From Fusobacterium varium (GTDB taxonomy: Bacteria; Fusobacteriota; Fusobacteriia; Fusobacteriales; Fusobacteriaceae), in the NCBI GenBank assembly GCA_021531615.1, contig JADYUE010000004.1:24275-88274 (forward strand): a stretch of DNA of 64,000 bases, given 5' to 3'. This document shows, piece after piece, positions 1-9,962 of the stretch. Numbering within the stretch: position 1 is the first letter of the stretch; every line of letters begins with the position of its first letter. The position numbers were made by a program, and so were the translations under genes. The notes under the pieces are model-generated. The model was not told the origin of the DNA and ran no database searches. It saw only the letters and a program-made list of their open reading frames with translations.

Positions 1-276
1 CCTGCTGAAAGAGTAAACAACAAGGTTGTAAATCAAGCTGGAGTAGATGTGACTAAAGAATATCAATTAGGAGCTGAGGAAGCTTTAAAAATTGCTAAAC
101 TATATAATTGTAAAAAAGCTATTTTAAAAGAAAAAAGTCCCTCTTGTGGTTGTGGAAAAATCTATGATGGAACTTTTTCAAAAAATTTAATTGTTGGAAA
201 TGGTGTTACAGCTGATCTTTTACTTAAAAATGGAATTGAAATATTTGGTGAAAGTGAAATTGACAAATTAAAGTAA
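1..276 (+). CDS. DUF523 family protein, C-terminal part (5' truncated by window edge)
   Basis: The reading frame is open from base 1 (Pro-Ala-Glu-Arg-Val-Asn) and ends with TAA at 274-276, so the start lies upstream of the window. The GTG at 49 is internal. The visible 91 residues carry the typical DUF523 (YbbK-like) tail: a KKAILKEKSPSCGCGKIYDG-type segment with SCGCG, then a GVTA-LLL-NGIE ending. DUF523 proteins are small, cysteine-containing and of no settled function. The conserved cysteines suggest metal or sulfur binding, which is only an inference. A sigma-70-like promoter follows directly, so this gene is probably the end of its own transcription unit. Confidence 0.85.
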   Translation, partial: PAERVNNKVVNQAGVDVTKEYQLGAEEALKIAKLYNCKKAILKEKSPSCGCGKIYDGTFSKNLIVGNGVTADLLLKNGIEIFGESEIDKLK

Positions 277-315
277 TTACTAATTTCTTTACTCTTTTGT
301 GAAAAAGTTTTAATG

Positions 316-344
316 TTGAAGTTTAAAAGAATATATTGTATAAT
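316..344 (+). promoter_or_regulatory. Sigma-70-type promoter of ridA
   Basis: TTGAAG at 316-321 and TATAAT at 339-344 are separated by 17 bp. They lie about 50 bp upstream of the ridA start, with no other gene between. Confidence 0.75.
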
Positions 345-396
345 TCAAGAAATAGGAACTATTTATTTAGTTTAAAATTTTAATTAGGAGGCAAAA

Positions 397-774
397 ATGA
401 AAAAAGTTATTCACACTGATAAAGCACCTGCTGCTTTAGGACCATATTCACAAGCTATTGAAGTAAATGGAGTTCTTTATGTATCTGGACAAATCCCTTT
501 TGTTCCTGAAACTATGACTCTTGTTTCTGATTGTGTAAAAGCTCAAACTAGACAATCTCTTGAAAATGTAAAAGCTATTCTTGAAGAAGCTGGATACTCT
601 ATGAAAGATGTAGTTAAAGCTGGAGTTTTCATTAAAAACATGGATGACTTTGCAGCTATTAATGAAGTTTATGCTGAATACCTAGGAGATGTAAAACCTG
701 CTAGAGCTTGTGTTGAAGTTGCTAGACTTCCTAAAGATGTTAAAGTTGAAATAGAAGTTGTTGCTGTTAAATAG
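397..774 (+). CDS. ridA: RidA family enamine/imine deaminase
   Basis: This 125-residue protein has the usual length of the RidA/YjgF/YER057c family, whose members hydrolyse reactive 2-aminoacrylate and other enamine/imine intermediates released by PLP enzymes, in the cytoplasm as trimers. Family features visible are [15 protein letters not shown] near the N-terminus, the YVSGQIPF strand, and the [18 protein letters not shown] segment near the C-terminus that contains the active-site arginine. The start is fixed by an AGGAGG Shine-Dalgarno about 7 nt upstream. It is monocistronic, with a clear promoter before it and a hairpin terminator after it. Confidence 0.93.
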   Translation: MKKVIHTDKAPAALGPYSQAIEVNGVLYVSGQIPFVPETMTLVSDCVKAQTRQSLENVKAILEEAGYSMKDVVKAGVFIKNMDDFAAINEVYAEYLGDVKPARACVEVARLPKDVKVEIEVVAVK

Positions 775-783
775 TATTAGCAT

Positions 784-829
784 AAAAAAACTCCCTCTGA
801 TTACTTTTGTAACCAAAGGGAGTTTTTTA
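784..829. terminator. Bidirectional rho-independent terminator
   Basis: CTCCCT at 791-796 pairs with AGGGAG at 817-822. An A-run precedes the stem and a T-run follows it, so it can serve both ridA (plus) and the convergent kinase gene (minus). Confidence 0.85.
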
Positions 830-852
830 TTTAAAGGATTTTGATCGACTAA

Positions 853-1791
853 TTAAAGTTCTACTACTGTTATTTTTTCTAAAATATCTTTTAAGATATC
901 AAGATCAATATTTCCAGTACTATCAAGCATAGCATTTGTTGTTCCACAAGCTACTGCTAATCTGAAACACTCTTTTAATTCCATCTCTTTAGATAGTCCA
1001 AATGCCATTCCAGCTATTGTTGAGTCTCCAGAACCAACTGTATTTTTTATCTCTACTTTTGGGAAAGTTCCTTTGTAAACTACCTTATCAGTTACTAAAA
1101 TAGCTCCATCTCCACCAAGAGTAACCATTACAACTTGAATTCCAGTTTTTACTAACTCTTTAGCTGCTTCTACTACTTCAGAAAGATTGTTGAATTTTTT
1201 TCCAGTAATATCTTCTAACTCTTCTTGATTTGGTTTTATTAAGAATGGTTTTGCTTCCATTCCTTTTACTAAAGATTCTCCACTTGTATCAAGAATAAAT
1301 TTAATTCCTCTTTTGTGGGCTTCTTCAATTAAAGGATTATAAGCATCTTTACCAATTCCTTTTAAAAGGCTTCCAGATCCACATACAATTTCTACTTTTT
1401 CATTTTCTAATATATTTACATATTTTTCCATGAATTTTTCGAAATCTTCTGTAGTTCCTTCTGCTGATTCAAGAAATTCTGTAATTCCTTTTATATCTTT
1501 ATCTATAACTGCTATACAAGTTCTTGTTTCATAACTTGTTTCTAAGAAATCATTTTTTATATTTCCAGCATTTAATTTTGAAAGAAATAGTTTTCCAGTA
1601 AATCCACCAACTATTCCTGTTGCTGTAACATCTCCACCAAGTTGATTTATAACCCTACTTACGTTTATTCCTTTTCCACCTGCAGTTTTTTCAATATGTT
1701 TAGTTCTGTTTACTTCACCAATTCTCATGTTTTCAACATTATATCTAACATCAATTGCAGGGTTTAAAGTAACAGTTAGTATTTTTTTCAT
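853..1791 (-). CDS. lacC: Tagatose-6-phosphate kinase (LacC/FruK-type PfkB kinase)
   Basis: This 312-residue protein belongs to the PfkB/ribokinase superfamily, 1-phosphofructokinase/tagatose-6-phosphate kinase branch. Visible are the N-terminal ILTVTLNPAIDV signature, the AGGKGINVSR substrate-site motif near residue 38, and the C-terminal GSGDSTIAG anion hole with the catalytic Asp. FruK and LacC are hard to separate by motif. I chose tagatose-6-phosphate kinase because the gene starts 2 bp downstream of a tagatose-bisphosphate aldolase and follows an AgaS-like gene, which together would make and consume tagatose-6-phosphate. It is the last gene of the minus-strand sugar locus. Confidence 0.82.
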   Translation of the reverse strand: MKKILTVTLNPAIDVRYNVENMRIGEVNRTKHIEKTAGGKGINVSRVINQLGGDVTATGIVGGFTGKLFLSKLNAGNIKNDFLETSYETRTCIAVIDKDIKGITEFLESAEGTTEDFEKFMEKYVNILENEKVEIVCGSGSLLKGIGKDAYNPLIEEAHKRGIKFILDTSGESLVKGMEAKPFLIKPNQEELEDITGKKFNNLSEVVEAAKELVKTGIQVVMVTLGGDGAILVTDKVVYKGTFPKVEIKNTVGSGDSTIAGMAFGLSKEMELKECFRLAVACGTTNAMLDSTGNIDLDILKDILEKITVVEL

Positions 1792-1793
1792 AA

Positions 1794-2645
<852 letters not shown>

Positions 2646-2683
2646 CTATTTTCCTCCTAAAATTTTAAATTATTTATTTTCTA

Positions 2684-3832
2684 TTATTTGTTGTATTCGT
2701 GAATAATTACACCTTTAACTACTCTGTTAACTTCTCCTGTAGGACATGGATTGTCTGGGTTAATTCCTAATTTAGCTGATTTGATTAGAGAAATTAATTG
2801 TCCATAAACTAGGTAAGAAAGACTTGCAAATATATCTTCCATTTCTCCTAATTTAGCATCTTCATAAGAGAAGTAGTAGTTTGAGTTAGTTTTTACTTCT
2901 TCATCATATACTGTATCTAGTACGATTATTTGTTTTTTTCCACCTTCATTTTTGAACTCTTTTAATAGATCAAGTTCATAAATTCTTGTGTATGGGTTGT
3001 TTGACATTAAACATACGATAGCTGTTTTGTCGTTAACTATTGATTTAGGTCCATGTCTGAATCCTAGGAAAGTGTTGAAGAATGAAGCAAGTTTTCCTCC
3101 AGTAAGTTCAAGAACTTTAAGAGCGATTTCTTCAGCTAGTCCTTTGCTTGTTCCATCTCCTAAGTATACTATTCTTTCGATATCTAAATCTGCTACTATT
3201 TCAGCATTAGCAACTATTTTATCAAGGTTTCTTTCAACTAGAGAAGCTACATATTCTACTTTTTCTCCTAATACATCTAGGTCTTTTCTTAATAGAACTA
3301 AAACTCCAGCTACTACCATTGAAGAGAAGCTTCCTGTCATAGCAAATCCTTTATCGTTTGTTCTTTCTGGCATTAATAGAAGATATTTATTTTCTCCTGT
3401 TTCAGATATTTTAGCTAGTTTTCCATCTTTGTTACAAGTGATAAAGATGTGGTGAATATTTTTTACTAATTTATCTGCTAATTCTACTGCTGCAACACTT
3501 TCAGGAGAGTTTCCTGATCTTGCACATGATACTAATATAATATCTGCATCAGCATCTAAGTATTGTTCTGGCATAGAAACGATATCAGTTGTAGGTACTG
3601 ATAAAACTTCGATATCTATTCTGCTGTTAATGTATGAACAAATTGTATTTCCAACAAATTCAGATGATCCTGCCCCTGTAAATATTACTTTTACTTTATT
3701 TCCTTTTACACCTTCAATAAATTTTCCTAAAGCTTCAATATTTTCTTTTACTATTGATACTTCTTCTTTCCAAATTCCTGGTTGTTGAGCTATCTCTTTC
3801 CAAGTTACACAATCTTTAAAATTCATCTGCAC
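2684..3832 (-). CDS. agaS: AgaS-like sugar-phosphate deaminase/isomerase (double SIS domain)
   Basis: This 382-residue protein has two SIS (sugar isomerase) domains. The first carries VIFTGAGSSEFVGN near residue 50 and the SCARSGNSPES serine-rich phosphate-binding loop; the second carries IVYLGDGTSKGLAEE near residue 220 and GFRHGPKSIV. The architecture resembles GlmS without its glutaminase domain and matches AgaS, which converts galactosamine-6-phosphate to tagatose-6-phosphate plus ammonia. Adjacent kinase and aldolase genes complete that route. The start has a GGAGAG Shine-Dalgarno; a second ATG two codons later (MNFKD) is possible but less well spaced. Confidence 0.83.
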   Translation of the reverse strand: MQMNFKDCVTWKEIAQQPGIWKEEVSIVKENIEALGKFIEGVKGNKVKVIFTGAGSSEFVGNTICSYINSRIDIEVLSVPTTDIVSMPEQYLDADADIILVSCARSGNSPESVAAVELADKLVKNIHHIFITCNKDGKLAKISETGENKYLLLMPERTNDKGFAMTGSFSSMVVAGVLVLLRKDLDVLGEKVEYVASLVERNLDKIVANAEIVADLDIERIVYLGDGTSKGLAEEIALKVLELTGGKLASFFNTFLGFRHGPKSIVNDKTAIVCLMSNNPYTRIYELDLLKEFKNEGGKKQIIVLDTVYDEEVKTNSNYYFSYEDAKLGEMEDIFASLSYLVYGQLISLIKSAKLGINPDNPCPTGEVNRVVKGVIIHEYNK

Positions 3833-3849
3833 TCTCTCCTTTTTAAAAA

Positions 3850-4809
3850 TTATTTATTTTCATTCATTACAAGAGCTGCTGCTCCTTTAATTCCAGCTTC
3901 TTCATTTAGTTCACCAAAGGCAAACTTTAAGTTTTCCATTGTCATTCCTAAAGCATATTTAGCAAGATTTTTCTTAACTCCATCTAAAAGAATTTCTCCA
4001 GCTCTTGCTACTCCTCCTGAGAATATTATGATTTCTGGGTTTAAAATATTTAATAACATTCCAATTCCTTCAGCCATATATTCACAGAACCAATCAACTA
4101 TATCCATACAGAATTTATCTCCAGCTTTAGCTAAGTCAAATATATCTCTAGCTTCTAAACTGTCAATGCTTCCATTTATTCTTCTATAAAGAGCATTGTC
4201 TTTATTTTCTGCTAATCTTCTTTTTCCTTCTCTAATTATACCAGTTGCTGAACAGTAAGTTTCTAAACATCCAGTTAATCCACAACCACATTTGTATCCT
4301 TGTTTGTTTACAACTACATGTCCAAATTCTCCTGCTGCTCCATCTGCTCCCTCAACAATAGCTCCATTGATTATGATTCCAGCAGCTATTCCAGTTCCTA
4401 TTGGAATAGTTATACTATTTTTATAACCTCTTCCAGCACCAAATAAAGTTTCTCCTAATGCTATTAACTTAACATCGTTTCCAACTTTAACTGGTTTTCC
4501 TGAAATTTTTTCCATTAATTCTTTAGCTGGAAAATTATCTCCCCAAGAAAAATTTGCAGCTATTTTTACAATAGAATTGTTTAATACAGGTCCAGGAATT
4601 CCCATTCCTATAGATTTGATATCATCTTTAGTTATTCCTAATTCTGTTATCAAACTATTGATTGCTGTCCATATTCTTCCAAATGTATCCTCTGCTCCTT
4701 TTTTTGAATCAGTTTTGATACTTTTTTTAATTAGTATCTCTCCTAACTCATTCAATATTCCCATTTCAACATTTGTTCCACCAATGTCTACTCCTACAAA
4801 ATATGACAT
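3850..4809 (-). CDS. ROK family sugar kinase
   Basis: This 319-residue ROK kinase has the N-terminal ATP-binding VGVDIGGTNVEMG motif, the GIPGPV motif near residue 70, PIGTGIAAGIIINGAIVEG with the downstream GAAGEFGH, and the CGCGLTGCLE zinc-binding cysteines near residue 165-175. Family members phosphorylate glucose, N-acetylglucosamine, N-acetylmannosamine or related sugars. Here it most likely phosphorylates the sugar brought in unphosphorylated by the neighbouring symporter, before AgaS acts. The exact sugar cannot be read from the sequence. An AGGAGGACTT Shine-Dalgarno supports the start. Confidence 0.85.
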   Translation of the reverse strand: MSYFVGVDIGGTNVEMGILNELGEILIKKSIKTDSKKGAEDTFGRIWTAINSLITELGITKDDIKSIGMGIPGPVLNNSIVKIAANFSWGDNFPAKELMEKISGKPVKVGNDVKLIALGETLFGAGRGYKNSITIPIGTGIAAGIIINGAIVEGADGAAGEFGHVVVNKQGYKCGCGLTGCLETYCSATGIIREGKRRLAENKDNALYRRINGSIDSLEARDIFDLAKAGDKFCMDIVDWFCEYMAEGIGMLLNILNPEIIIFSGGVARAGEILLDGVKKNLAKYALGMTMENLKFAFGELNEEAGIKGAAALVMNENK

Positions 4810-4843
4810 AAGTCCTCCTTTAAAAAACTCGAATCATTAATTA

Positions 4844-4866
4844 ATTGTTATATCGTCCGTACCAAT
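4844..4866. promoter_or_regulatory. Candidate GntR operator dyad upstream of the ROK kinase
   Basis: ATTGTTA at 4844-4850 and TACCAAT at 4860-4866 form an imperfect inverted repeat (6 of 7) in the 100-bp gap between gntR and the ROK gene. A TATAAC element on the minus strand overlaps it. GntR/UTRA repressors usually bind such short dyads. Assignment to either local repressor is a guess. Confidence 0.35.
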
Positions 4867-4909
4867 TTTCTTTTAAAAAAAAATCAGACTTTTATATTTA
4901 AGTCCTTTT

Positions 4910-5632
4910 TTACTCTTCAAGTTCTACTTCAAATTCAAATCTATCTCCACGTACCAAACTTATTGTGTATTCTATAATCTCCATTCCACTGTATGTCCAT
5001 CTTTGCAATTTTATTAAAGGACTGTTTCTATTTACTTGTAAAATGCTAGCTACACTTTCATCTGCTTTTAAAACAGAAAAACGTTCGAATACTTTATTAA
5101 AGTTTATCTTATACTTACTTTGAATGATATCATATAATGGACTAATAAGCAATTCTTTTTTTGAAAGATTTGGCATTTTTTTTACTGGCATATATGTTCG
5201 CTCATACATAATTATCTCTCTGTCTGCTATTCTTAGCCTTTCAAGCTCAAAAATTTCATCTGAACTATTGAGATTTAACTCTTTTGCTACTTTTTCATCC
5301 CCAACTATTTTTTTTAAGGATAAAATTTTAGATTCAGGGATTTTGCCAAGTTTTTTCATCTCTTCAGTAAAACTATAAACTTTTAGTAACTTTTGTTGTA
5401 TCACTTTTGATGAAACAAAAGTTCCACATCCCTGAATCTTATAAACATATCCTTTTTCTTCCAGATAAGCAAGAGCCTGTCTCACAGTAGCTCTGCTTAG
5501 CTCATATTTCTTTGCATATTCTCTCTCAGTAAGTAATTTATCATTCTCTTTTAGATTTTTACTTTCTATTTCACTTAAAATAATTTCAGCTAATTGGTAA
5601 TAAAGTGGACTTTTGGAATTTTTTAATACCAT
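4910..5632 (-). CDS. GntR family transcriptional regulator, UTRA ligand domain (first of two)
   Basis: This is a cytoplasmic repressor-type protein with an N-terminal winged helix (SPLYYQLAEIILSEI, then LTEREYAKKYELSRATVRQAL and the GCGTFV wing) and a C-terminal UTRA sugar-phosphate-sensing domain ending in SLVRGDRFEFEVEL. It belongs to the HutC subfamily, whose effectors are often phosphorylated sugars. The open frame extends four codons further to an ATG at 5644, but those codons (ATGGAGGACAGA) form the Shine-Dalgarno for the ATG at 5632, so I use 5632. It lies between the sulfatase and the catabolic genes and probably controls one or both. Confidence 0.88.
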   Translation of the reverse strand: MVLKNSKSPLYYQLAEIILSEIESKNLKENDKLLTEREYAKKYELSRATVRQALAYLEEKGYVYKIQGCGTFVSSKVIQQKLLKVYSFTEEMKKLGKIPESKILSLKKIVGDEKVAKELNLNSSDEIFELERLRIADREIIMYERTYMPVKKMPNLSKKELLISPLYDIIQSKYKINFNKVFERFSVLKADESVASILQVNRNSPLIKLQRWTYSGMEIIEYTISLVRGDRFEFEVELEE

Positions 5633-5697
5633 TCTGTCCTCCATAATATTTATTCATATTATAGATAATATCATAACCTTATACTCTTTAGCAACTT

Positions 5698-7152
5698 TTA
5701 AATTTCATTAATTATTCTATATAACCAGTTAGCTAGAGGATCTTTTATTTTTACCATTTCATCATATAACTCTTCTAGCATCTCTTTTTTAATATCTGCA
5801 TATTCTGGATTATAGAATAGGTTGTTTATTTCCCCTTTATCATTTTTAATATCATATAGCTCTCCAACATCTGTTGCGTTGAATACTATTTTGTAGTCAT
5901 CTCTTCTCCACATTCTTTGTTCAAAGAATACAAAATGTCCAGCTAGTTGTCCTAAGATTCCTTTTCTATCATTATTTTTATGTTCTCTTAAAATTGGTAG
6001 CATACTCTCTCCATCAAAGAATGAAGGAATCTCTTTTCCAGCAACATCATAACAAGTAGATGTTAAATCATGAAGGTAAACAAAGTTATTGTCCTCTTCT
6101 CCCTTTCTATCTGAACAAGGATCTTTTACAATCATAGGGATTCTATATGTTGTATCAAACATAAATTCCCCTTTTTCTATTAATCTATGAGCTCCCATAG
6201 CATCTCCATGATCTGCTGTTATAGCCATAAATAGTTGTTCATATAATCCCTCTTCTTTTAGGAATTTTACAAATTCACCAATAGCATCATCTATAAGAGT
6301 GATGTATCCCCAGAATTTACAGATAATTTCTTTCCATTTTTCTTCTGGTGCTTCCCAAACTCCCCACATTTTAGCTATATCTTTATAGTGAAGTGGTTTT
6401 CCATTCATTGGATTGTAGAAACTTTCATCAAGATTTACATCTTCTGGTTTATACATTGAATAGTATGGTTCAGGTATTACACAAGGAGTATGTGGTCCCC
6501 AGAAGTTCATCCATATAAAGAATGGTTTATTTTCTTTTTTAGCTTCTAAAACAGCTTTTTTAGCTTCATCTACTACGAAGAAGGGAAGAGTAGCTTCTCT
6601 AGTTCCACTTAAACGTCCACAAAGTTCTTGTACTCTTAAATGTGAATTTTCTCCAAAGTAACTATTTGTAACTTCTGGAATTTCAAAGTTATTCTCTTTT
6701 AACCATTCTACATATCTAGGCTCTTGTTTTGGTCCTTGATCGAATACCATATTTTTGTAAACTCTACTTCCTGGATATCCATATCCATCGAAGTTATGTC
6801 CTCTAAATCCAAAATCTCTAGGAAGAACTGTTTTTCCAACATGCCATTTTCCTATAAGGTAATTTGCGTAATCTCCCATTCCTGAAATTATATTAGGATT
6901 ATCTAATTTAGGATCTCCCTCTCCACCTTTTTCACTATTTCTCATAAGTTCGTGGTTACTTGGCATTTGCCCTGTGAAAAGAGATGTTCTTGCTGGTCCA
7001 CAAACTGAAGCTGGTGTAAAAGCATTATTAAATCTTACTCCATCTGCTGCAATTGCATCCATGTTAGGAGTTTTAACAATTTTATGTCCATAAGTTCCTA
7101 ACATATCAAGCCTAACTTGATCTAATAATATATAAACTATATTATTATTCAT
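5698..7152 (-). CDS. Cys-type sulfatase of the alkaline phosphatase superfamily
   Basis: This 484-residue sulfatase should hydrolyse an O- or N-sulfate ester from a sugar. It has the metal-binding YILLDQVR start (Asp11), the formylglycine signature CGPARTSLFTG with Cys51 (C-x-P-x-R), the GKWHVGK motif near residue 100, and the ADHGDAMGAH metal site near residue 310. Cys51 must be converted to formylglycine, in anaerobes by a radical-SAM maturase, and one is encoded at 9963-11090. No signal peptide is seen, so it acts in the cytoplasm after uptake. The frame runs to an ATG at 7170, but those codons contain AGGAGG, the Shine-Dalgarno for 7152. The sugar and sulfate position are unknown. Confidence 0.9.
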   Translation of the reverse strand: MNNNIVYILLDQVRLDMLGTYGHKIVKTPNMDAIAADGVRFNNAFTPASVCGPARTSLFTGQMPSNHELMRNSEKGGEGDPKLDNPNIISGMGDYANYLIGKWHVGKTVLPRDFGFRGHNFDGYGYPGSRVYKNMVFDQGPKQEPRYVEWLKENNFEIPEVTNSYFGENSHLRVQELCGRLSGTREATLPFFVVDEAKKAVLEAKKENKPFFIWMNFWGPHTPCVIPEPYYSMYKPEDVNLDESFYNPMNGKPLHYKDIAKMWGVWEAPEEKWKEIICKFWGYITLIDDAIGEFVKFLKEEGLYEQLFMAITADHGDAMGAHRLIEKGEFMFDTTYRIPMIVKDPCSDRKGEEDNNFVYLHDLTSTCYDVAGKEIPSFFDGESMLPILREHKNNDRKGILGQLAGHFVFFEQRMWRRDDYKIVFNATDVGELYDIKNDKGEINNLFYNPEYADIKKEMLEELYDEMVKIKDPLANWLYRIINEI

Positions 7153-7194
7153 TTTTTCTTTCCTCCTCATATTTCCCTTAAAAAATTACTCTAT

Positions 7195-8901
7195 TTATTT
7201 TGTTGCCTCTACTTGAATAGTTGCATTGTTGTCTTTCTTTTTAGTAAATGTAATAATTCCTAAAATCACCACTGTTAATACAGCAAATATCATAGTGATT
7301 TTTCCTAATCCATTTCCTCCTGCAAGTCCCCATGGAGAAAGTATTGCATATAGGTAGCATAATCCAATAATTAATAGTGCTGATACTTCTCTTGCATATT
7401 TCCAACTTGTTAAATCTACATTTGATTTATTCCTATTTGAAGGGACATATAGAGTTTCTCTTTTAAATATACTTCCTAAGATAAACATTACTATTATATC
7501 AAATACAAATAAGCTTCCCATTACATGTACAAAGTTTACTTTTACTTTGAATATCCATACTAATGAGTAGTAAAGAATAACGTGTAACAATACTGTTGCT
7601 CTAGCTGCTTTTCCTGAAATAGTTCTATTTAAGAATCCTACTGCTACAAGTGCAACTATTGGGATATTAAAGAATCCTGCGAATCTCTTTAATAGTAGGA
7701 ATAATCCTCCAGTTCCATATTGTAATAATGGAGCTATAATCATAGAGATAATTGCAATGATTGTTCCAGCTATTTTAGCTACTTTTATTAGATCCTCATC
7801 AGAGATATCTTTCTTTAACATAGGTCTATAAATATCATAGCAGAATAGTGTTGCAGCACTGTTTATAAATGAGTTAAATGTACTTAAAATAGCTCCAAAT
7901 AAGCAAGCTGTAAAGAATCCTAATAATGGCTTAGGTAATACTTTTGAAACTAATGTTGGATAAGCTAAGTCAATATTTTTTAGTGAATCTCCAAAAATAT
8001 GGAATGAAACTAATCCAGGAACATTTAACATTACTGGTAGGAATAATAGGAATATTGCTGCATATAAAATTCCTTTTTGTCCTTCAGCTAAGCTTTTTGC
8101 TGCTAATGATCTTTGAATAATTGCTTGGTTTGTTGTCCAATAGAAGAAGTTTACTATTAAGATTCCTGTGAATATTGTTGTCCAAGGTACAGGATCTGCT
8201 GCTGCTCCCCAAGCTGTTAATTTTTCAATATGAGTTGTAGTTACTATTTCAACTCCTTTAGCCATACTTCCATCACCTAAGTATTTTAAAGCAAAGAAAG
8301 GAATCATAGCCCCTCCAATTATTAGAGCAAACCCATTTAATGTATCTGAAACTGCAACTGCTTTTAATCCTCCAAATACTGCATATATTCCACCGATGAT
8401 TCCTATTAACCATACAACTCCCCATAGTGCTGTATTGAAGCTAACACCAAACATTGCTTCTACGTCAAATATTTGAGTAAATGCAATAGCTCCTGAATAT
8501 AGAGCTCCTGGAATCATTACAAATGTATAAGCTACTAAGAATAATAGTGACATTATTTGTCTTGTTTGTCTATCATATCTTTCTTCGAAAAATTCTGGTA
8601 TTGTTGTAAATCCACCTTTTAAATATTTTGGAAGTAGATATAGAGCAAGTACACATAGAGGCACAACTGATTGAACTGTCCAAGCTATAATTGAAAAGTT
8701 ACTTGCATATGATGAAGCGTTAACCCCTACAAGTTGTTCTGTTGAAAGACTTGTTAATACCATTGAAAACCCAATTACTGTTGCTGTAAGTCCTCTTCCT
8801 GCTAGGAAGTATCCTTTAGCACTTCCATCTTCCCCTTTAGTTTTTAACCATGAAACAAATGCTATTAGTGCTGTTATTAAAACGAATGTAATAAATGTCA
8901 T
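7195..8901 (-). CDS. Sodium:solute symporter (SSS family), probable sugar transporter
   Basis: This 568-residue inner-membrane protein has about 13 hydrophobic segments in the SSS (SLC5-like) pattern. Family features include [26 protein letters not shown] at the N-terminus with the unwound first helix, [15 protein letters not shown] near residue 100, and [18 protein letters not shown] near residue 335, the sodium-site helix. SGLT-like members carry sugars with sodium. Position between the sulfatase and a GntR repressor suggests that it imports the sulfated sugar that the cytoplasmic sulfatase then cleaves. A good AGGAGGA Shine-Dalgarno supports the start. Confidence 0.88.
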   Translation of the reverse strand: MTFITFVLITALIAFVSWLKTKGEDGSAKGYFLAGRGLTATVIGFSMVLTSLSTEQLVGVNASSYASNFSIIAWTVQSVVPLCVLALYLLPKYLKGGFTTIPEFFEERYDRQTRQIMSLLFLVAYTFVMIPGALYSGAIAFTQIFDVEAMFGVSFNTALWGVVWLIGIIGGIYAVFGGLKAVAVSDTLNGFALIIGGAMIPFFALKYLGDGSMAKGVEIVTTTHIEKLTAWGAAADPVPWTTIFTGILIVNFFYWTTNQAIIQRSLAAKSLAEGQKGILYAAIFLLFLPVMLNVPGLVSFHIFGDSLKNIDLAYPTLVSKVLPKPLLGFFTACLFGAILSTFNSFINSAATLFCYDIYRPMLKKDISDEDLIKVAKIAGTIIAIISMIIAPLLQYGTGGLFLLLKRFAGFFNIPIVALVAVGFLNRTISGKAARATVLLHVILYYSLVWIFKVKVNFVHVMGSLFVFDIIVMFILGSIFKRETLYVPSNRNKSNVDLTSWKYAREVSALLIIGLCYLYAILSPWGLAGGNGLGKITMIFAVLTVVILGIITFTKKKDNNATIQVEATK

Positions 8902-8916
8902 TTTTTCCTCCTAATT

Positions 8917-9657
8917 TTAATAGTGATTATTCCCCGAAAAAGTTGTCATATAAATAAATTTATCCCCTCTTACAGTAGATTTAGTATACTCTAATACTTT
9001 ATCTCCCTGAAATGTAGTCCTTTCTACTTTCATTCCTAAATCTCCCTCTGCTAATTCAAGGTATTTAGCTTCAGTAGTATTTAACTTACATGGATAAAAC
9101 ATCTCTTTTCCATGAGTTATCTTAATTCCAAACTCTTCATTGAGTACATCATATAATTTTTTAGTTTTTAAATTAAGATTTTCTATACCCTTTATTAATG
9201 AATAATTTAAATATATAGTTTCATAAATAAGAGCCTCGTCATTCCCATATCTTACCCAAACAAGTTTAAAAATAAGATCATCTTCTGAAAGATTCATCTT
9301 TTCTCTTACAACTTCATTTGGTTTTTTAACTTTTACTGATAAAATCTTTGAAGCAGGTATCTTACCTAAATTTTTTACATCATCATAAAACTTACTAAAT
9401 CCTGACCTATCTTGATATATCTTAGGTGAAGATATATAGCTTCCTTTTCCTCTTATTTTATAAATATAACCTTCTTTTTCTAATATTTTAAGTGCTTGTC
9501 TAACTGTTGTTCTACTTAAATTATACTTTGCACAAAATTCCGACTCTGCTGGAATTTTGTCATCTTTTTTTAAAATTCCATCTTTTATACATTTTTTTAA
9601 ACTGTAAACTAATTGTTGATATAAAGGTGTTTCACTTTCCTTATTAATTACAAACAT
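8917..9657 (-). CDS. GntR family transcriptional regulator, UTRA ligand domain (second of two)
   Basis: This paralogue of the regulator at 4910 has the same two-domain plan: a winged helix (TPLYQQLVYSLKK, AESEFCAKYNLSRTTVRQAL, GKGSYIS) followed by a UTRA domain ending STVRGDKFIYMT. It is the first gene of the symporter-sulfatase group and has its own strong promoter, so it probably autoregulates. The open frame reaches an ATG at 9669, but ATGGGAGAAAAAATG places the GGGAG Shine-Dalgarno inside those codons. The ATG at 9657 is the better start. Confidence 0.88.
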   Translation of the reverse strand: MFVINKESETPLYQQLVYSLKKCIKDGILKKDDKIPAESEFCAKYNLSRTTVRQALKILEKEGYIYKIRGKGSYISSPKIYQDRSGFSKFYDDVKNLGKIPASKILSVKVKKPNEVVREKMNLSEDDLIFKLVWVRYGNDEALIYETIYLNYSLIKGIENLNLKTKKLYDVLNEEFGIKITHGKEMFYPCKLNTTEAKYLELAEGDLGMKVERTTFQGDKVLEYTKSTVRGDKFIYMTTFSGNNHY

Positions 9658-9678
9658 TTTTTCTCCCATGGATTTCTT

Positions 9679-9690
9679 AATGATATCATT
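9679..9690. promoter_or_regulatory. Perfect 12-bp palindrome, candidate operator
   Basis: AATGATATCATT is its own reverse complement and lies just downstream of the predicted -10 box of the gntR promoter, where a repressor would block transcription. A related sequence (ATGATATTATC on the minus strand) is found upstream of the other gntR gene near 5665-5675. Confidence 0.5.
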
Positions 9691-9699
9691 GTTAATCTA

Positions 9700-9728
9700 A
9701 GTATAATCTCAAGAATATCCCTTGTCAA
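9700..9728 (-). promoter_or_regulatory. Strong sigma-70-type promoter for gntR-symporter-sulfatase
   Basis: On the minus strand TTGACA (9728-9723) and TATACT (9705-9700) are exactly 17 bp apart. The -35 box is a perfect consensus. The palindromic candidate operator begins about 10 bp downstream. Confidence 0.8.
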
Positions 9729-9750
9729 CCCCTGTTTTTCCTAGGTTTCA

Positions 9751-9767
9751 ACTTGTATCATACATGT
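9751..9767. promoter_or_regulatory. Imperfect 17-bp dyad upstream of the gntR promoter
   Basis: ACTTGTAT and ATACATGT flank one central base (7 of 8 pairs). A further ACTTGTAT half-site is at 9796-9803. The repeated half-site suggests a binding site for a regulator, identity unknown. Confidence 0.4.
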
Positions 9768-9891
9768 CATCCCTTATTTTACAGGGTTTAAAACAACTTG
9801 TATCTAAAAAATTTTTTTATATTTTTTACATTCTTAATAATACAATACGTATAAATTTAGTTCAAAAAAGTTTTTTTTCTATCAATAAAGT

Positions 9892-9939
9892 AAAAAAATA
9901 TACCTAAAATCTTATTTAATAAAATTTCAGGTATATTTT
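9892..9939 (-). terminator. Rho-independent terminator after the sulfatase-maturase gene
   Basis: AAAATATACCT (9895-9905) pairs with AGGTATATTTT (9929-9939). On the minus strand the stem is followed by seven T residues. It separates the htpX-to-anSME operon from the sugar locus. Confidence 0.75.
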
Positions 9940-9962
9940 ATATTAGTTTTATTTACTATTTT

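Noticed and set aside
2988..4189. Plus-strand ORFs over agaS and the ROK kinase gene
   Set aside because: They are Ser/Leu/Ile-rich antisense shadows without ribosome-binding sites, lying over strongly supported genes.
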